Positions 35,305 to 46,708 of a stretch of DNA of 64,000 nt are shown one piece after another. This DNA comes from Amaurobius ferox (lineage: Eukaryota; Arthropoda; Arachnida; Araneae; Amaurobiidae), in assembly GCA_951213105.1 (NCBI GenBank), contig OX578136.1:74094730-74158729 (forward strand). Reading direction: 5' to 3'. How positions within the stretch are numbered: the stretch's first letter is position 1; every line of letters begins with the position of its first letter. Position numbers and translations under genes: made by a program. The notes under the pieces were generated by a model. That model did not search any database, was not told where the DNA came from, and was given only the letters and a program-made list of their open reading frames with translations.

Positions 35305-35954
35305 TATTTGGTAACTGCGCGTATATTCAAAGGCGGCGTAGCAAAAATACTAAAAAGCTACAATATCTCGAAAACGGCTAATGCTAGAGTAATGGGGTTG
35401 ATCTTATTATTTTTACCGTCAAAAATTACGTATAAAACAAGCATTTAATGGATATATTTGAGCGTACGTAGTGCTTTATTTTATATTTTAATGATTTTTT
35501 GGACCATTTTGCAAAAAAAGCAGGTTATGTTTTCCCGAATCGTATCAAAATATAATCAGCACCAGAGTAACCTACAAGTAACTTATCTGGAAAATTTTCT
35601 GAAATATGGAAAATTAGTTTCTTAGCTAGAAAAAAATGGAAAATTAATTATTAGGCTCGTTCCATATGTAATTTTTGACAATGAACCGAATAGGATCAAT
35701 CTCATTACTTTAGGATGAAACTTTCTCAAGATTTTTCAGTACTTTGGAAGCTTGAATAGCTGGGAAAGTTTCAAAAGGCATAATGTTGCCAAATGAAAAA
35801 TAATATGTATTAAAGCTACATACTGAATATAAGTAACTCCAAATAAATATCCGTGTCATTTACTGCAATTAAACTCAGTTTAATGAATTATTAAAGACAG
35901 AAAGGGGAAAATGACTGTGAGCTTGTAGGAAAGTCATGTGCTGCCCACATCAGA
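35305..35954. repeat. Fused TGGGCAGC-family fragments in opposite orientation
   Basis: The left part (to about 35620) is + oriented subfamily-A interior (ATATCTCGAAAACGGCTAAT, CATTTAATGGATATATTTGA, GCAAAAAAAGCAGGTTATG). The right part is minus oriented and ends GCTGCCCACATCAGA. Neither hairpin end is present. Confidence 0.6.
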
Positions 35955-35957
35955 TTT

Positions 35958-36115
35958 TTTTACGTGACGTCTGTGTCTGTGTTAGACTACGTGGCCGTGT
36001 GCAATGTATGTATCCACTCTAGATCAAAAACTATTCTACGAAATTTCACAAAATTTCGTAAATATATCGCTTGGTATGTCATGTAAATTATAACATTTGT
36101 CGCTGTAGTGAAAAA
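35958..36115 (-). repeat. Small TGGGCAGC-family core fragment
   Basis: ACGTGACGTCTGTGTCTGTG followed by GTATCCACTCTAGATCAAAA and TTCACAAAATTTCGTA. This is the microsatellite-adjacent interior of subfamily A. Confidence 0.5.
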
Positions 36116-36118
36116 AAA

Positions 36119-36741
36119 TCTGATGTGGGCAGCAGGACGCATGACTTTCCTTATACTGTAATGCAATAAATTTACTCCTTTTACAGTAAAAAAAAGTCGT
36201 CAAGTTGGCGACATTCCGCCAAACTCTCGCCAAGCGTTATGGAAGGAGAAATAAGTTATTCTTATAGCAGATTAACTTTCAAATACAAAAGTATTACTGA
36301 AAGTATTTTTTTTTTTTTGTGACTGGAACGAGCTAGATTCACGAGAATGATGTCACCAAATTTATCGCATGATATTACATATGAAAAGTGAACATGTTTT
36401 TCAAAAGTTAATATTTTTTTTTATTTATGGGATTTTTTTTATAAATTTATTTTTAAAATGTGCAATATCTCGAGAACGGTTCATGCTAGCATTCCAAAGT
36501 TTATGTCAATCGTTTTTTAAGGGGAAAAGTACATAAAAAACGTCTATTTGCGTAACTTTATTAAAGGTTTTGATTTTTTGATGAATTTTTCAAAATTTCA
36601 CTCGAAAATTTAGGGGGGTTTTGAACTTTCGATTGTGTTTAAAAACAATAGGCTTTCAGTATTCACGGATTGTAATTTTTGTACCAAATTTCATTCGAAT
36701 CGCTCTATTTGTTCGTGAGATATCGTCTCCACAGACTCACT

Positions 36742-36803
<62 letters not shown>

Positions 36804-36988
36804 TACTTTCACACACACATACACATACATACTTTCACACACACACACACACACACAGATATCACCTCAAAAATGTTCAATTCGTGATCAGGGATACTTG
36901 AAACGTGCTCTTCCGTCGAAAACTCGAATTTGAATTTTCGACCCCGTCACAATACTTTCCTTATACATTATGTATATAAGGAAAGTAA
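36119..36988 (+). repeat. TGGGCAGC-family repeat, subfamily B, full length
   Basis: This is the best subfamily-B copy. It starts TCTGATGTGGGCAGCAGGAC, has clustered TTGGCG/CGCCAA words near 36195-36230 and CTCGAGAACGGTTCATGC, then a (CA)n core at 36742-36858. After that come GTGCTCTTCCGTCGAAAACT and the terminal palindrome ACTTTCCTTATACATTATGT...AAGGAAAGTAA. About 870 bp with no ORF. A His/Thr-rich frame over the (CA)n tract is an artefact. Confidence 0.8.
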
Positions 36989-36989
36989 T

Positions 36990-37680
36990 ATCTGACCTTG
37001 AAACATAGGAACTTAAAATTTGAATAGAAGAATTTTCTTCACTGTAACTGTAATATATCCTAAATCAAATTAACGAGTGCTACGTGATTTGAAAGAATAC
37101 ATTTATTTTCAATTCACCATTGAATAAGAGACTTTACATGTATTGGGCAATTAATCCATTCAAAAAAGCATGCACATTTTTCTTTGATTACTTATTTATT
37201 CTTCACGGGCAGTCTTGAGCTTGAAATATATATTACCTTAATTTTAATTCTACAAACAATTGATTGATGTTGCTCGGTCATTTCAAAACATCATAACTCA
37301 CATTTCGGTTTGGGAGTTTTAAGACAGATTCCCATGTTGTACAAAAGCAGAAAAAGTCTCCTTGAATTCAACGCGTAATACAATCTCTTCAATTTGCCAT
37401 CGAAATAAGCTAATGCTACTAATAAAGTACCAATATACAGAGTGATAATTATTAAAGTTACGATTTTAAAACTCTGTAAAGTAAGAGCCACTGGTCTGAA
37501 TGACCTGAAATTTGACAAGAGTATACGTGAAGCAATGGAATTTTGTTTGGCGAAGGAAAAAAAATACTTCAAAAATGTACCGATAGACGGCGCTGTATTT
37601 ACCAAACACAGGTTGTTGTTAGCCGAAAGAAACCAATCGTCAACTGAAGAAAACGACAATTTAATCAACATCACTTAATT
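36990..37680. other. Stretch with overlapping unrecognised frames
   Basis: Open frames on both strands around 37291-37678 (78 + and 127 - codons) overlap each other. The minus frame lies just downstream of the transposase fragment at 37690-37960 and may be its decayed 3' region. No domain is recognised. Confidence 0.35.
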
Positions 37681-37689
37681 TAATAATTA

Positions 37690-37960
37690 ATCGAAACATC
37701 ACGAAAACATGAAACAAACACCTACGATATACGCAAGGAATGTTCAATAAGCTATCCAGTGTAGATGCTATAGTATAAAACAGCATGTTCCACAACAAAT
37801 GGGAGTGGAAAACATCAGAGGTGATGTTGTGGATGTGGTGAATAATGCATGCTTTTAAGTCAGCTAAGTTCGCAATCCGACCATTGTACACCACATTCTT
37901 GAGATGCCCCCAAAGCCAGAAGTCGCAAGGATTAAGGTCAGGTGAACTTGGCGGCCAGAA
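37690..37960 (-). pseudogene. Tc1/mariner-superfamily transposase fragment
   Basis: Minus-strand translation from about 37960 gives PPSSPDLNPCDFWLWGHLKN, then VVYNGRIANLADLKA and HHIHNIT. The SPDLNPCDFWLWG block is the region of the third catalytic Asp in IS630/Tc1/mariner-type transposases. The N-terminal two thirds are missing. A frame shift near 37800 disrupts the C-terminal VEHA-like tail. Its upstream side abuts pieces of the hairpin-ended repeats. Confidence 0.72.
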
Positions 37961-38024
37961 AAATTAATTTTGGTACGATTAAATTTTGGTACAATTCAAA
38001 CAAAAACAGAACTGACCTTTTTTG

Positions 38025-39100
38025 CAATATCTTCCTCGGTAATATTTTTAAAATTATCATAATACTACAATAATTTATTAGATTTGAAAACTTTATCGAA
38101 AACAAATTAACTTTATTCAAATGACGTCATCGAAATATAAATCGCCTGGTTCTCTCTATAAAAGCAGCACTTCATTCACAAACGTTTTTCCATTCCTTTC
38201 ATTCATCACAATATTATAATAATTTATTTATTTTTTAACTTAGAACCATGGAAGTACAAGTAATTTAACTCTATGCTTAAAACTTCATCGAAAAAATCGT
38301 CTGGTTCTCAGTCTAAAATTAATTAATGTTTCATTCATATCAGCTATATTGCAGACTCCATGAGCTAAATAATTTTACGTTAAAGCAAAAATACAGCAAT
38401 TCTTATATAACTCATTCTACATATTTTGCTGTTTACATTCTCCATAAATGAAAATGAGGCTTCGTTGTAGAAATAATCCAAGTTTGATGATCATTTAAAC
38501 TCAAATATATTGTAATTGCTTTGTTTCAGCATATAGATGCACAGAATTTAAGCAAAAATAAAGCGGTTTTAGGACGGATACAGCACTAAATATGAATTAA
38601 AAAGAACTTTAAAAATCACGATTTTGACACAAGATGGATGCCATATCTTATTTTGAAGTGGGTCACGTGACCTCATCATATAATGGTCACATGATCTCTT
38701 CATATAAAGGGTGTAATTATTATTTTAATTTTTATTTTAAAAACTACTGAATATATTTTGCTGAATTTTTTTTATATGTTTTATGGGATAATTTGAATAC
38801 TTCCTAAAACTTTCGAAGCAATTTATGAATTTTAAATTCGCTTAAAAATGTTTGAAAAATTAGGCCCCATAGGGTTCAATGTATTTCATTTTTTCAACCC
38901 GGGTTCAATCCAAAACTAATTGGGTGATATTATTCATTTATATTCCCATAGGTCCCACAGATCGTCTGAACAACATACTAAAATTTCATTTTGATAGAGT
39001 CATTTTTACTGCAGTTACCGTGCTAACGGACAGACAGACAGACAAACAGACAGAATGAACAATGTCATAAACACTTTTCAACTTTGTTGTAAAGTGTTAA
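38025..39100 (-). repeat. CACTTTA-family repeat, reversed, truncated
   Basis: Reverse of 177-1470: CTTCCTCGGTAATATTTTTA, GACGTCATCGAAATATAAAT, GTGGGTCACGTGACC, CCCATAGGGTTCAATG, (GACA)n near 39028-39055, and the hairpin AACACTTTTCAACTTTGTTG...AAGTGTT at the right. The first roughly 130 bp of the family at the left end are lacking. Confidence 0.65.
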
Positions 39101-39226
39101 AAAGGGGCATTCTTTGTGAAAACAGAAGCACAGGCAATCCCAGCTCTGCTATGCATTGTATATAGTATATTTTAAGTAAATTAAAGAGATGTAATGCAGT
39201 TAGTTATTGCAAAGACGTAAGGAAAG

Positions 39227-39364
39227 ATGGACAATACTGCTGCACGTGATGCAAATGTATTTTGGGAAGTATTAGATGAAAAATCTTTGAAAGTTATACT
39301 TATTGATGATAATGGAGTAGTAAGGCGGAATGCCAATTATGCAAACCAAAATGTGCAATTATAA
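39227..39364 (+). other. Unrecognised 45-codon open frame
   Basis: MDNTAARDANVFWEVLDEKS continues to a TAA at 39362-39364. Its residue use (Asp, Glu, Trp, balanced hydrophobics) looks more protein-like than its AT-rich surroundings. No flanking exon or promoter could be tied to it and no family is recognised. It could be a fragment of a lost transposon ORF. Confidence 0.18.
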
Positions 39365-39544
39365 GACTTTCGAAGCTACAACGAATTTTAAACTGAAGGT
39401 AAGATTTTAATTTTATGTAGGAGTCCTTCGATTTAACGAGTATGTATGCTAGGCCGTTGGCATTTGTTTAAAGGCGGTAAAGCTATATTATGTAATAAAT
39501 TTTATTGGCGGCAAACATTTGCTATACTATATTTCTTCAGAAAA

Positions 39545-40255
39545 ATGCTTCCTTGAAACATCTCTTTCTTGGCATCTGCCATAGAGAGCTCAGATGATAA
39601 CTGATTTGAAGTTAGAATCATATTTGGAAGGGATTGGATGTTCACTGTGGATTTCTACCCCGCCCCCTCCTTCCAGTTCTTTTTTCATTTCCGATTCAAA
39701 AATTGTCATTTTACTTAAAATGTCTATATCTCAAAATTGGCTATAGAGCTTAGATGATAACTGGTGATATGGATTCTGCATCAAATTCTAGAGTGTGTAG
39801 GGTTGTTCACTAAGAATTTGAACTTCCGTTTTCTTTTCCACATCTTGTTCAAAAATTTTCCCTGAAACATCTAGTTTACAGAATTGGTTATAGATAGGGA
39901 TAACGACTGATATGGGTTCAGCATCAAATTCCGGAGCAGAACGGGGGGTTACTAAGGATATCCACCTCCAGTTCTTTTTCCACGTCAGGTTAAAAAAATG
40001 TTTTTTGACACTTTATTTCTTAAGATTGGTTATAGATAGAGCTGAGATGGTGACTAATATGAATTCATCATTAAATTCGGGAGATGGTTGGGGATATACT
40101 AAAGATTTCCACTTCTGTTTTGGTTTTCATTTCTTTTTAGCTTTAATTTTTTTTTTTCACTTTCGATTCAAAAAAATGTGCTTGAAACATCTATTTCTAA
40201 GGACTGGCTATAGATAGAGCTTAGATGATGACTGATATGGACTCAGCGTCGAGGG
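39545..40255 (+). repeat. Tandem repeat, about five units of 140-180 bp
   Basis: A GAGCTYAGATGATRACTGAT-like word recurs near 39585, 39745, 39897, 40038 and 40218. Each is followed by a CATCAAATTCNGGAG-like word, a TTCCACTTC..TTTT block and TTGAAACATCT. Units are diverged; the frames through it are not genes. A G-run closes the array at 40253. Confidence 0.75.
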
Positions 40256-40497
40256 GGGGGGGGGATTCATTAAGAGTTTTGATTTCCAATTTTGTAGATG
40301 TCGCTACCAGTTTTCCTGAAAATTCGTATGACTGTAAAAAATACGTATGCAAAAGAGAATTAAAATGCTTAATAGATCCATCAAAAATGAAATATACAAA
40401 CCATTTGTCACCATATAAAGGTTTCTTCCTAAATTTCTTGTTTATTATTACATCTTTGTCTGTTATATAAAATGCGTTATTCCATAGATTCATCTAT

Positions 40498-42173
40498 TAC
40501 TTTCCTTATATAGTACATAGTTATAATATATGACAAAAGTATTGTGACGGAATCAAAAATTCGAATTCGAGTTTTCGACGGGAGAGCACTTTTCAAGCAT
40601 CCTGAACACGAATCAGACTTTTTGAGGTGATATATATATATATATATATCTGTATGTGCGTATGGAGACGATATCTCACGAACGAATGGAGCGATGCGAA
40701 AAAAATTTGGTACAAAAGTTACAATCCGTAAATACTGGAAGCATATTTTTTTTAATGCAATCGAATGTTCAGAATCCTTCTAAACTTTCGAATAAAATTT
40801 TGAAAAAATCATCAAAAAATCAAACCCTTTAATAAAGTTACTTAAATAGTCATGCCTTATGTGCTTTTTCATTAGAAAACGATTGATACAAACTTTAGAA
40901 CGCTAGTGTGAACCGTTCTCCAGATATTGTACATTTTTCAAATAAATTTATCAAAAGATCACGGAAAATAAAGAAAATATTAACTATTGTAAAATATGTT
41001 CGCTTTTCATATGTAGTATCATTCAATAAATTTGGTGGCATTCTTGTGGATTTAGCTCGTTCCATTCATGAGAAAAGATTCTTTCCAGAATACTTTTGCA
41101 GTTGGATGCCAATAGTCATTTATCTGCTATAAGAATAAATTATTTCTCCGTCTATAATGCTTGGCGATATTTTGGACGAATCTGGCGGAATGTCGCCAAC
41201 TTGGTGACTTTTTAAAATATTGACAGATTAAAGAAAATGTCGCCAAATTGATAAAAATGATGCTAAATCGATGAAAATGACGACTAATTGACGAATATTC
41301 AATATTTTGGATCTATAAGTACTATAAGAATAACCTATTTTTTCGTCCGTAACGTTTGGATAAAATTTTGGTGACGAATTTTTCGAAATATCTCTAACTT
41401 GGTGACTTTTTAAATGTTGCCAAATTGACGAAAATGTCGCCCAATTGATATAAATTATTCGCCAAATTAATGAAACTTACACTGAATCAATGAAATGGCG
41501 ACTAATTGATAAAAGTTCAATATCTTAGAAAGAACATAAGAATAGACTATATAACTCTAGGAGTAACCCATTTCTCCGTCTGTCCATCCGTAACGCTTGA
41601 CGAGAAATTTAGCGGGACGTCGCCAACTGGGCGACTTTTTTATATAGTGCTAAATTAACGAAAATATCGCTAATTGATAAAAATGATGCCAAATGATAAT
41701 AATATTTAGCAAATTCTGATTTCCGTCATTTGACGAGCATACATTCTAATATAAAAGAAATGCTCTTCTCTCTGTTTGTCTGTAACAATTGGTGATGTAT
41801 TTGGAAAACTTGGTGGATAATTTAGTAAAGTATCGCCTACTTGACGATATTTCGTCCCAGATTGACGAAAATTTCATTAAAATTGCCAAAATGACACCTA
41901 ATTGATGAATCAATTATTAAAATATTTTAATACATGTACTATATCGTTTATTGAGGATGCTACCAATATTGATAATTGTTAATTTAGAGTTGCGTGAAAT
42001 ATAAGTTAATTAGGTACCTTGAAATAGTATTACATGTTGTCATCCGGAAAATCGCCCAATGTACAACTTAACGTTAAAAACACAGTACCGTTGATCTTAT
42101 ACATTAATTTTTGACTGTAAATGTTGTAAATTCATTGCATTACATAAGAAAAGTCATGTGTTGCCCACATCAG
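40498..42173 (-). repeat. TGGGCAGC-family repeat, subfamily B, expanded
   Basis: The left end has the decayed palindrome (ACTTTCCTTATATAGTACAT), then GTTTTCGACGGGAGAGCACT, a (TA)n core at 40629-40650 and CGATATCTCACGAACGAATG. The right end is GTCATGTGTTGCCCACATCA. It is about twice the usual length because the CGCCAA-rich interior is repeated about four times between 41150 and 41930. Non-coding. Confidence 0.7.
41150..41930. repeat. Internal tandem array of the CGCCAA-rich segment
   Basis: Four diverged units of roughly 190-220 bp. Each has a TTTCTCCGTC...AACGYTTG start, GGCGACTTTTTA-like words, AAATTGACGAAAATGTCGCC-like words and ACTAATTGACGAA...TTCAATATTTT. Adjacent copies of other family members carry this segment once, so it was amplified within this copy. 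Confidence 0.65.
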
Positions 42174-42349
42174 TTTTTTTTTTTTTTTTTTAACTTGGAA
42201 ATTTAAAATTTCAAGGAGTATAGTCTTTTAAGTCATACTCTTTCAATACATCTAATTCTTTTAAAGTTCTAATATTATACTATTTAACAAATATAAGGTT
42301 TGTTTATTTTCATTAAAATGTATAGACAAATGGTGTTTGCATTGAAAAT

Positions 42350-42662
42350 TCAATCCACTCCTATACACAGCAATGTTTAATTTTTTTAAATGTATTTTGT
42401 ATTTTGAATGTGTTTTGAAAATACATGCATTTTGTATTTGGAATTTTTCAAATTTGAAAAGTATTTTGTATTTTGTATTTTAAGCCCTAAAACTTATGTG
42501 TTTTGTATTTTGAGTTTTTTTTTAAAATACATGCATTTTGTATTTGGAATTTTTCAAATTTGAAAAGTATTTTGTATTTTGTATTTTAAGCCCTAAAACT
42601 TATGTATTTTGTATTTTGTATCGAAAATACATTTTCAATGTATTTTGCCCAACTCTGTATTT
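42350..42662 (-). repeat. hAT-like terminus with TGTATTTTG subterminal repeats
   Basis: Reading the minus strand from 42662 gives ACAGAGTTGGGCAAAATACA, a common type of hAT element end. Many TACAAAATAC words follow. A unit of about 107 bp (AAAATACATGCATTTTGTAT...CCCTAAAACTTATG) is present twice, near 42418 and 42524. No transposase is seen. Confidence 0.45.
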
Positions 42663-42771
42663 CACCCACTGCATTTTATAAACAATGGTCCCCACTATGA
42701 CCCCTTAAGCTGTTGCTTGTAGTACACTCCAAAATATTTAGTATAATATACCACTTCACTGTACAGTACGT

Positions 42772-42829
42772 CGAAAGCCCAGACCATCCGTCTCGTCCGA
42801 GGACTTAGAGAAACCATTTGAATGGCCGG
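42772..42829 (-). mobile_element. Ultra-short retroposon, 58 bp, with 14-bp target duplication
   Basis: The insert lies between perfect ACTGTACAGTACGT copies (42758-42771, 42830-42843). Its minus strand ends CCTCGGACGAGACGGATGGT then CTGGGCTTTCG, matching the 3' part of the insert at 8736-8799. The short length with perfect duplication shows a genuine retroposition of only the 3' terminus. Confidence 0.72.
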
Positions 42830-43062
42830 ACTGTACAGTACGTGAAAAACATTTAAATTAATTTATATATTATAAAGTAAACTTCGATAAACAAAAATCT
42901 GCATACAAAAGCATTTAGTCTATTGCAATAAATATACTTTAGTACAGCTGAATGGACCTGAACATAGCCGCCGTCAAAAATTTGGGGCATATACAACAAA
43001 TGTACACCCCTCCCTATTTTACAAGTTATTGATCTATTTTTACAAACGGTTTAGGCAAAAAG

Positions 43063-43325
43063 GGGTCCGGTTTGTGGAACAGTCCAGTTGTTAATGCACG
43101 GGGATTGCACTCGGATCACCCAAGTTTGATTCCCAGCTCTGCCCAAACTATCTATGTGTTCATGCAGAGTACGGGAACGTTAACTATGTGGGCCTGTAAG
43201 TTCTTCCGAAAGATACAGTCCCTGTGGATGCTGCCCCCACTGGGTTCTAGTTTAAATTGGATGACACTGCCCGGCCATTTAAACAGATACCTTACACCCT
43301 CGGGTAGGTCAGATGGTATATACAG
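43063..43325 (+). mobile_element. tRNA-derived SINE, old degraded copy
   Basis: Recognisable through CACGGGGATTGCACTCGGAT, an eroded B box (AGTTTGATTCC), GTTCATGCAGAGTACGGG, a deletion in the middle, CCCCCACTGGGTTCTAG and ACCTTACACCCTCGGGTAGG. No CAA tail or clear target duplication remains. Confidence 0.75.
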
Positions 43326-43329
43326 GTAA

Positions 43330-44040
43330 AAAAAAATTTAGCTTCCAGGGCTCCTATTTATTATTATTTTGCCTTACCTATCAGTGCCTCTGTACTATGC
43401 TGCGGATTGAAAGGTATGTAATACTGTTTTAGTAATGTTTCGGTAATAACTGAATTACAATTAAAATAAATTAATGACATTTACAAATTTATTGAAGTGA
43501 AACCCCGGTTTTGTAATACCAACATTATATGCAGGAAAACAAAATACAAGGAAAACTCCATTTTAATTAGAATATAAAAATCAAGGAAAATATATAAGTT
43601 GAAAATAAATAGACCACTTATCAAGCTTTACTTTTTCATTTGATAAAAATGTAATCAAGAATAATTCCAAATATATATTCGTATATTACATTCAAAATTA
43701 ATTTGGCTTCCATAAGAAATTTTTACCTTGACTTTAATACATAGACTTGTAAATTTCTTTAAACAACTATGTTATTTCCAATTTATACAAAAAAATTGAA
43801 GCAAATAATAAATAAAAATCAAAGAATGTAAGGTGAAATTGAATAAATTAAAACATCAAGATATTTGAGATGAATGTTTCATATTTTTTTTTAAATATCT
43901 ATTCCATTTGTCGAGTTTAAAACTCTGAAAAATATTGAAACAACCCTATAATATTACAACATCTATAATTTAGCGATTTTTCAAGTCAAATTTCCTATTA
44001 ACTATTAAGAAAACAGCCACTTCCTTATAGCTTAGACATG
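43330..44040. other. Gene-free stretch
   Basis: AT-rich. GTGAAACCCCGGTTTTGTAA at 43497-43516 resembles a pogo/Tigger end (CAGTGAAACCCC type) but no element could be delimited. Confidence 0.35.
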
Positions 44041-44059
44041 TTACTCATAAAATGCGGTA

Positions 44060-44970
44060 GTCTTATAACGCAGTTTCTCTATAATACCACTCAGTTTAAG
44101 CAGTCTCCCTATAGCATGAATTTTTCTATTATTCACTATAATACCACTCAGTTTAAGCAGTCTCCCTATAGCATGAATTTTTCTATTAAACTTTTACGGT
44201 TCGAAATTAATGGGGAATTCCCCTGTTTTTTCATCCACGTACATCACCATATTTCAATTTCAGTTATCAGGGAAATTCTCTGTAAATAAAATTAATACAT
44301 TCACCTCAAATGCATCGGTAGACGAAAATATGAGTAAAGAATGGGTTTCAAATTTCAATTTAAGTGATGTGAAAAGGGGACTGAGTTTAGGTAAACAATT
44401 AGAAAATTACTTTATTGAAAATGATCCTTCATCAGTGCGAAGTGCAAAGATTAAAAGAGAATTACAAAATTGTTTGGCTCCTTTTAAAGAGATTTTGGTA
44501 GAGTTACAAATTATAACTACATTTGAAAACGAAAATGAAGATATGCAAAGTGAAGAGGACATTAAAAGAATTAGGTAACTAATATTTAACAGCGGTGATG
44601 AATATTAATAGGATTTTTGTTGGAAAAAAGTTATATTTCACATTGCTTTTTTAATTTTCTTAATTAGTCTTAAACTCAATAAAAATAATTCGAAATATGT
44701 AACCTTGTATTTATTTATTACCTTTTGTATCTATAAACTTATATTTCATAACCATATACATCATAACATGGTACTCTATAAATACAGTTTTATATAACGC
44801 AGCCTGATTTATATATTCTGAGTTCCACTTAATGTGGGTTCCGTATAACAGGGTACGAATTGCTCTGTATTGTACTAATTCTGAGTTTTTATAACGCGGT
44901 ATGCGGTTCCCATATAACATGGTACAAATTAATCTGATTTGCACTAATCTGAGTTTCATTTAATGCAGTA
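44060..44970 (+). pseudogene. Degraded pogo/Tigger-like element with C-terminal ORF remnant
   Basis: The + frame at about 44290-44578 contains LSLGKQLENYFIENDPSS and KIKRELQNCLAPFKEIL. This charged helical tail looks like the C-terminus of some Tigger-type transposases. Downstream (44790-44970) are several TATAACGCRG and CTGAGTT words, and upstream TATAACGCAGTTTCTC, as in Tigger subterminal regions. DDE motifs are absent. The assignment is tentative. Confidence 0.35.
44079..44186 (+). repeat. 57-bp direct duplication
   Basis: CTATAATACCACTCAGTTTA followed by AGCAGTCTCCCTATAGCATG and a T-rich end occurs at 44079 and again at 44136. CAGT..CCTATA words of this kind are typical near pogo-type ends. 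Confidence 0.8.
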
Positions 44971-44978
44971 TGAATTAA

Positions 44979-45238
44979 TACTAGAACGACAGAAGCGGTC
45001 ATTTTGACCGCATAACTCCCTTGAGAAACGATTCCTCCAAAACGGCTAATTTCAGCCCGTTGAAATTTTATGGCTTTTCTTATTTTCTTTGCGAAAAATG
45101 TGTCGAAGAAACATCCTAAATGCTGTAACTATGATGTTTTGTTTTGAATTAAAGATATGTTGTATTTTTTTTTCTATGGCTGTCAAATTGACCGCTGCCC
45201 GTAGTTCTAGGTAGTTCAAAATATCCGTCGTTTTAGTG
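44979..45238. mobile_element. piggyBac-like MITE with TTAA duplications
   Basis: The 260-bp unit is flanked by TTAA (44975-44978 and 45239-45242). The ends are TACTAGAACGAC and, reversed, CACTAAAACGAC. Inside each end is an inverted AGCGGTCAWTTTGAC word, which also recurs with a second CTAGAACTACGG. TTAA targets with CACTAGAACG-type ends fit non-autonomous piggyBac elements. There is no ORF. Confidence 0.72.
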
Positions 45239-45242
45239 TTAA

Positions 45243-46700
45243 TCGCATTATGGAAGCGTTGACTGTACTGTTGAACGTATTTGTGCATACAACAAAAATT
45301 TGTATCATTGCTATTAAATGATGCATCATCACATATCAGTAAGAAACTGACAGATTGCTTCTCTAATCAGTTTATTTTGTGCTAATTAGACTTTTCTGCT
45401 GGCGCTGGCATTGTAAGCATGCAAAGCAACATTGATATCGGGAAGTTTAATTTGAGCTTGATGACCAATTATCAATCATCAATCACCGTTTCATAAATTC
45501 TGCTGAAATATTATATTAAAAAAAATTATTTTTTTTAAACTGATGTTAGGTAAGCAATGCTTGCATTGCTTCTGTGGACTGCATACCACTGGACAAAATC
45601 TAACTAAAACTGATGATATTCGGGAAACATGTGAAAAGTTTCTGAGATTATGACAGGTGACCACCAGTATGCATACCATACGTCCGGGATTTCCCCGGAC
45701 AATCCGGGTTTTGAAGGTGCGTCCGGATGTCCGGTCCGGGGTTAAGAAAATGTCCGGGGTAAGCAGTCAAGCAAGCAAAAAAAATCAAAATTTAAAAAAA
45801 AAGGATCAACTAAAAATATTTATATCACTCAACAATATTTATATCACTCAACGATATTTATATCAATCAACAATATTTATACCACTGTCAAAATGCAATT
45901 TGACAAAACTTCCAAATTTAGTATGTACTGGTGATAATGAGGTTGATGATATACAGCCAGGATCCCATCCAAAATGAAATGAATGAATTACAGAACAACT
46001 TTGATTTGCGTAGCTTCCTGTTTCAATAAAAAGTGATATTGTGTTATGGAAAGTTTGCGCAAAGTATTTTAATCTTACCTTGTGACTAGTAGCCTATTCT
46101 GTATTCTAAATGTTACTTATACATTCTTTACCCGAGGCGAGCAGGGGCGGTTCCATGGGTGGGGGATAGGGGGAGAATTTATCCCCCTCCCCCAAAACAA
46201 TCAGTCAATTAACACTACGTCGGTAGTGGCAGCAACTATCATCATCATCGCCATTGTTGATTTGGCAGTACAAGTTCCCACCTAAAATTCCTCTCCTGAT
46301 CCGGTATGAATTGCTATAAAGATTGGCAAATAATTGATCAGTTACATATGCAATATAATTTTTACATATAGATATCTTTACAAATTCTTGTCCAGAAAAA
46401 CACTGGGAAGTCTGCTGAGATTTTGTAAACAGCAAAAACTTCATTGTGTTCATCTAGTCTTTCAAACATTAAAAAAATATCACTCTTTTAGAGTGTATTT
46501 TTATACACGATTGATAAGAATTTTATATATTTAAATATAACACTTACTTGATTGATACTTCATTAAAAAATTATATCCGGCATAATAACCATAATAGCAT
46601 TATAGCGTAAAAAAAGAAAAAAGGATATAGGTGTCACCTTAGTTCACGAAGGTGACGAGCATAGGCATATGCAGTCGTGTATACAATAGTCTGAAATAAT
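45243..46700. other. Gene-free stretch with terminal-like fragments
   Basis: A GC-rich block at 45676-45760 repeats GTCCGG/CCGGAC in both directions (ATACGTCCGGGATTTCCCCG), similar to the ends of some hAT elements. A CAGGGGCGGTTCCATGGG word at 46142-46159 with flanking G and C runs is another hAT-type end. Neither has a partner that I can find. A short ATATTTATATCACTCAAC repeat occurs near 45815-45890. Confidence 0.35.
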
Positions 46701-46708
46701 TTATAATT

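Noticed and set aside
36679..36933. His/Thr-rich 84-codon frame
   Set aside because: It is a translation of the (CA)n core of a TGGGCAGC-family repeat.
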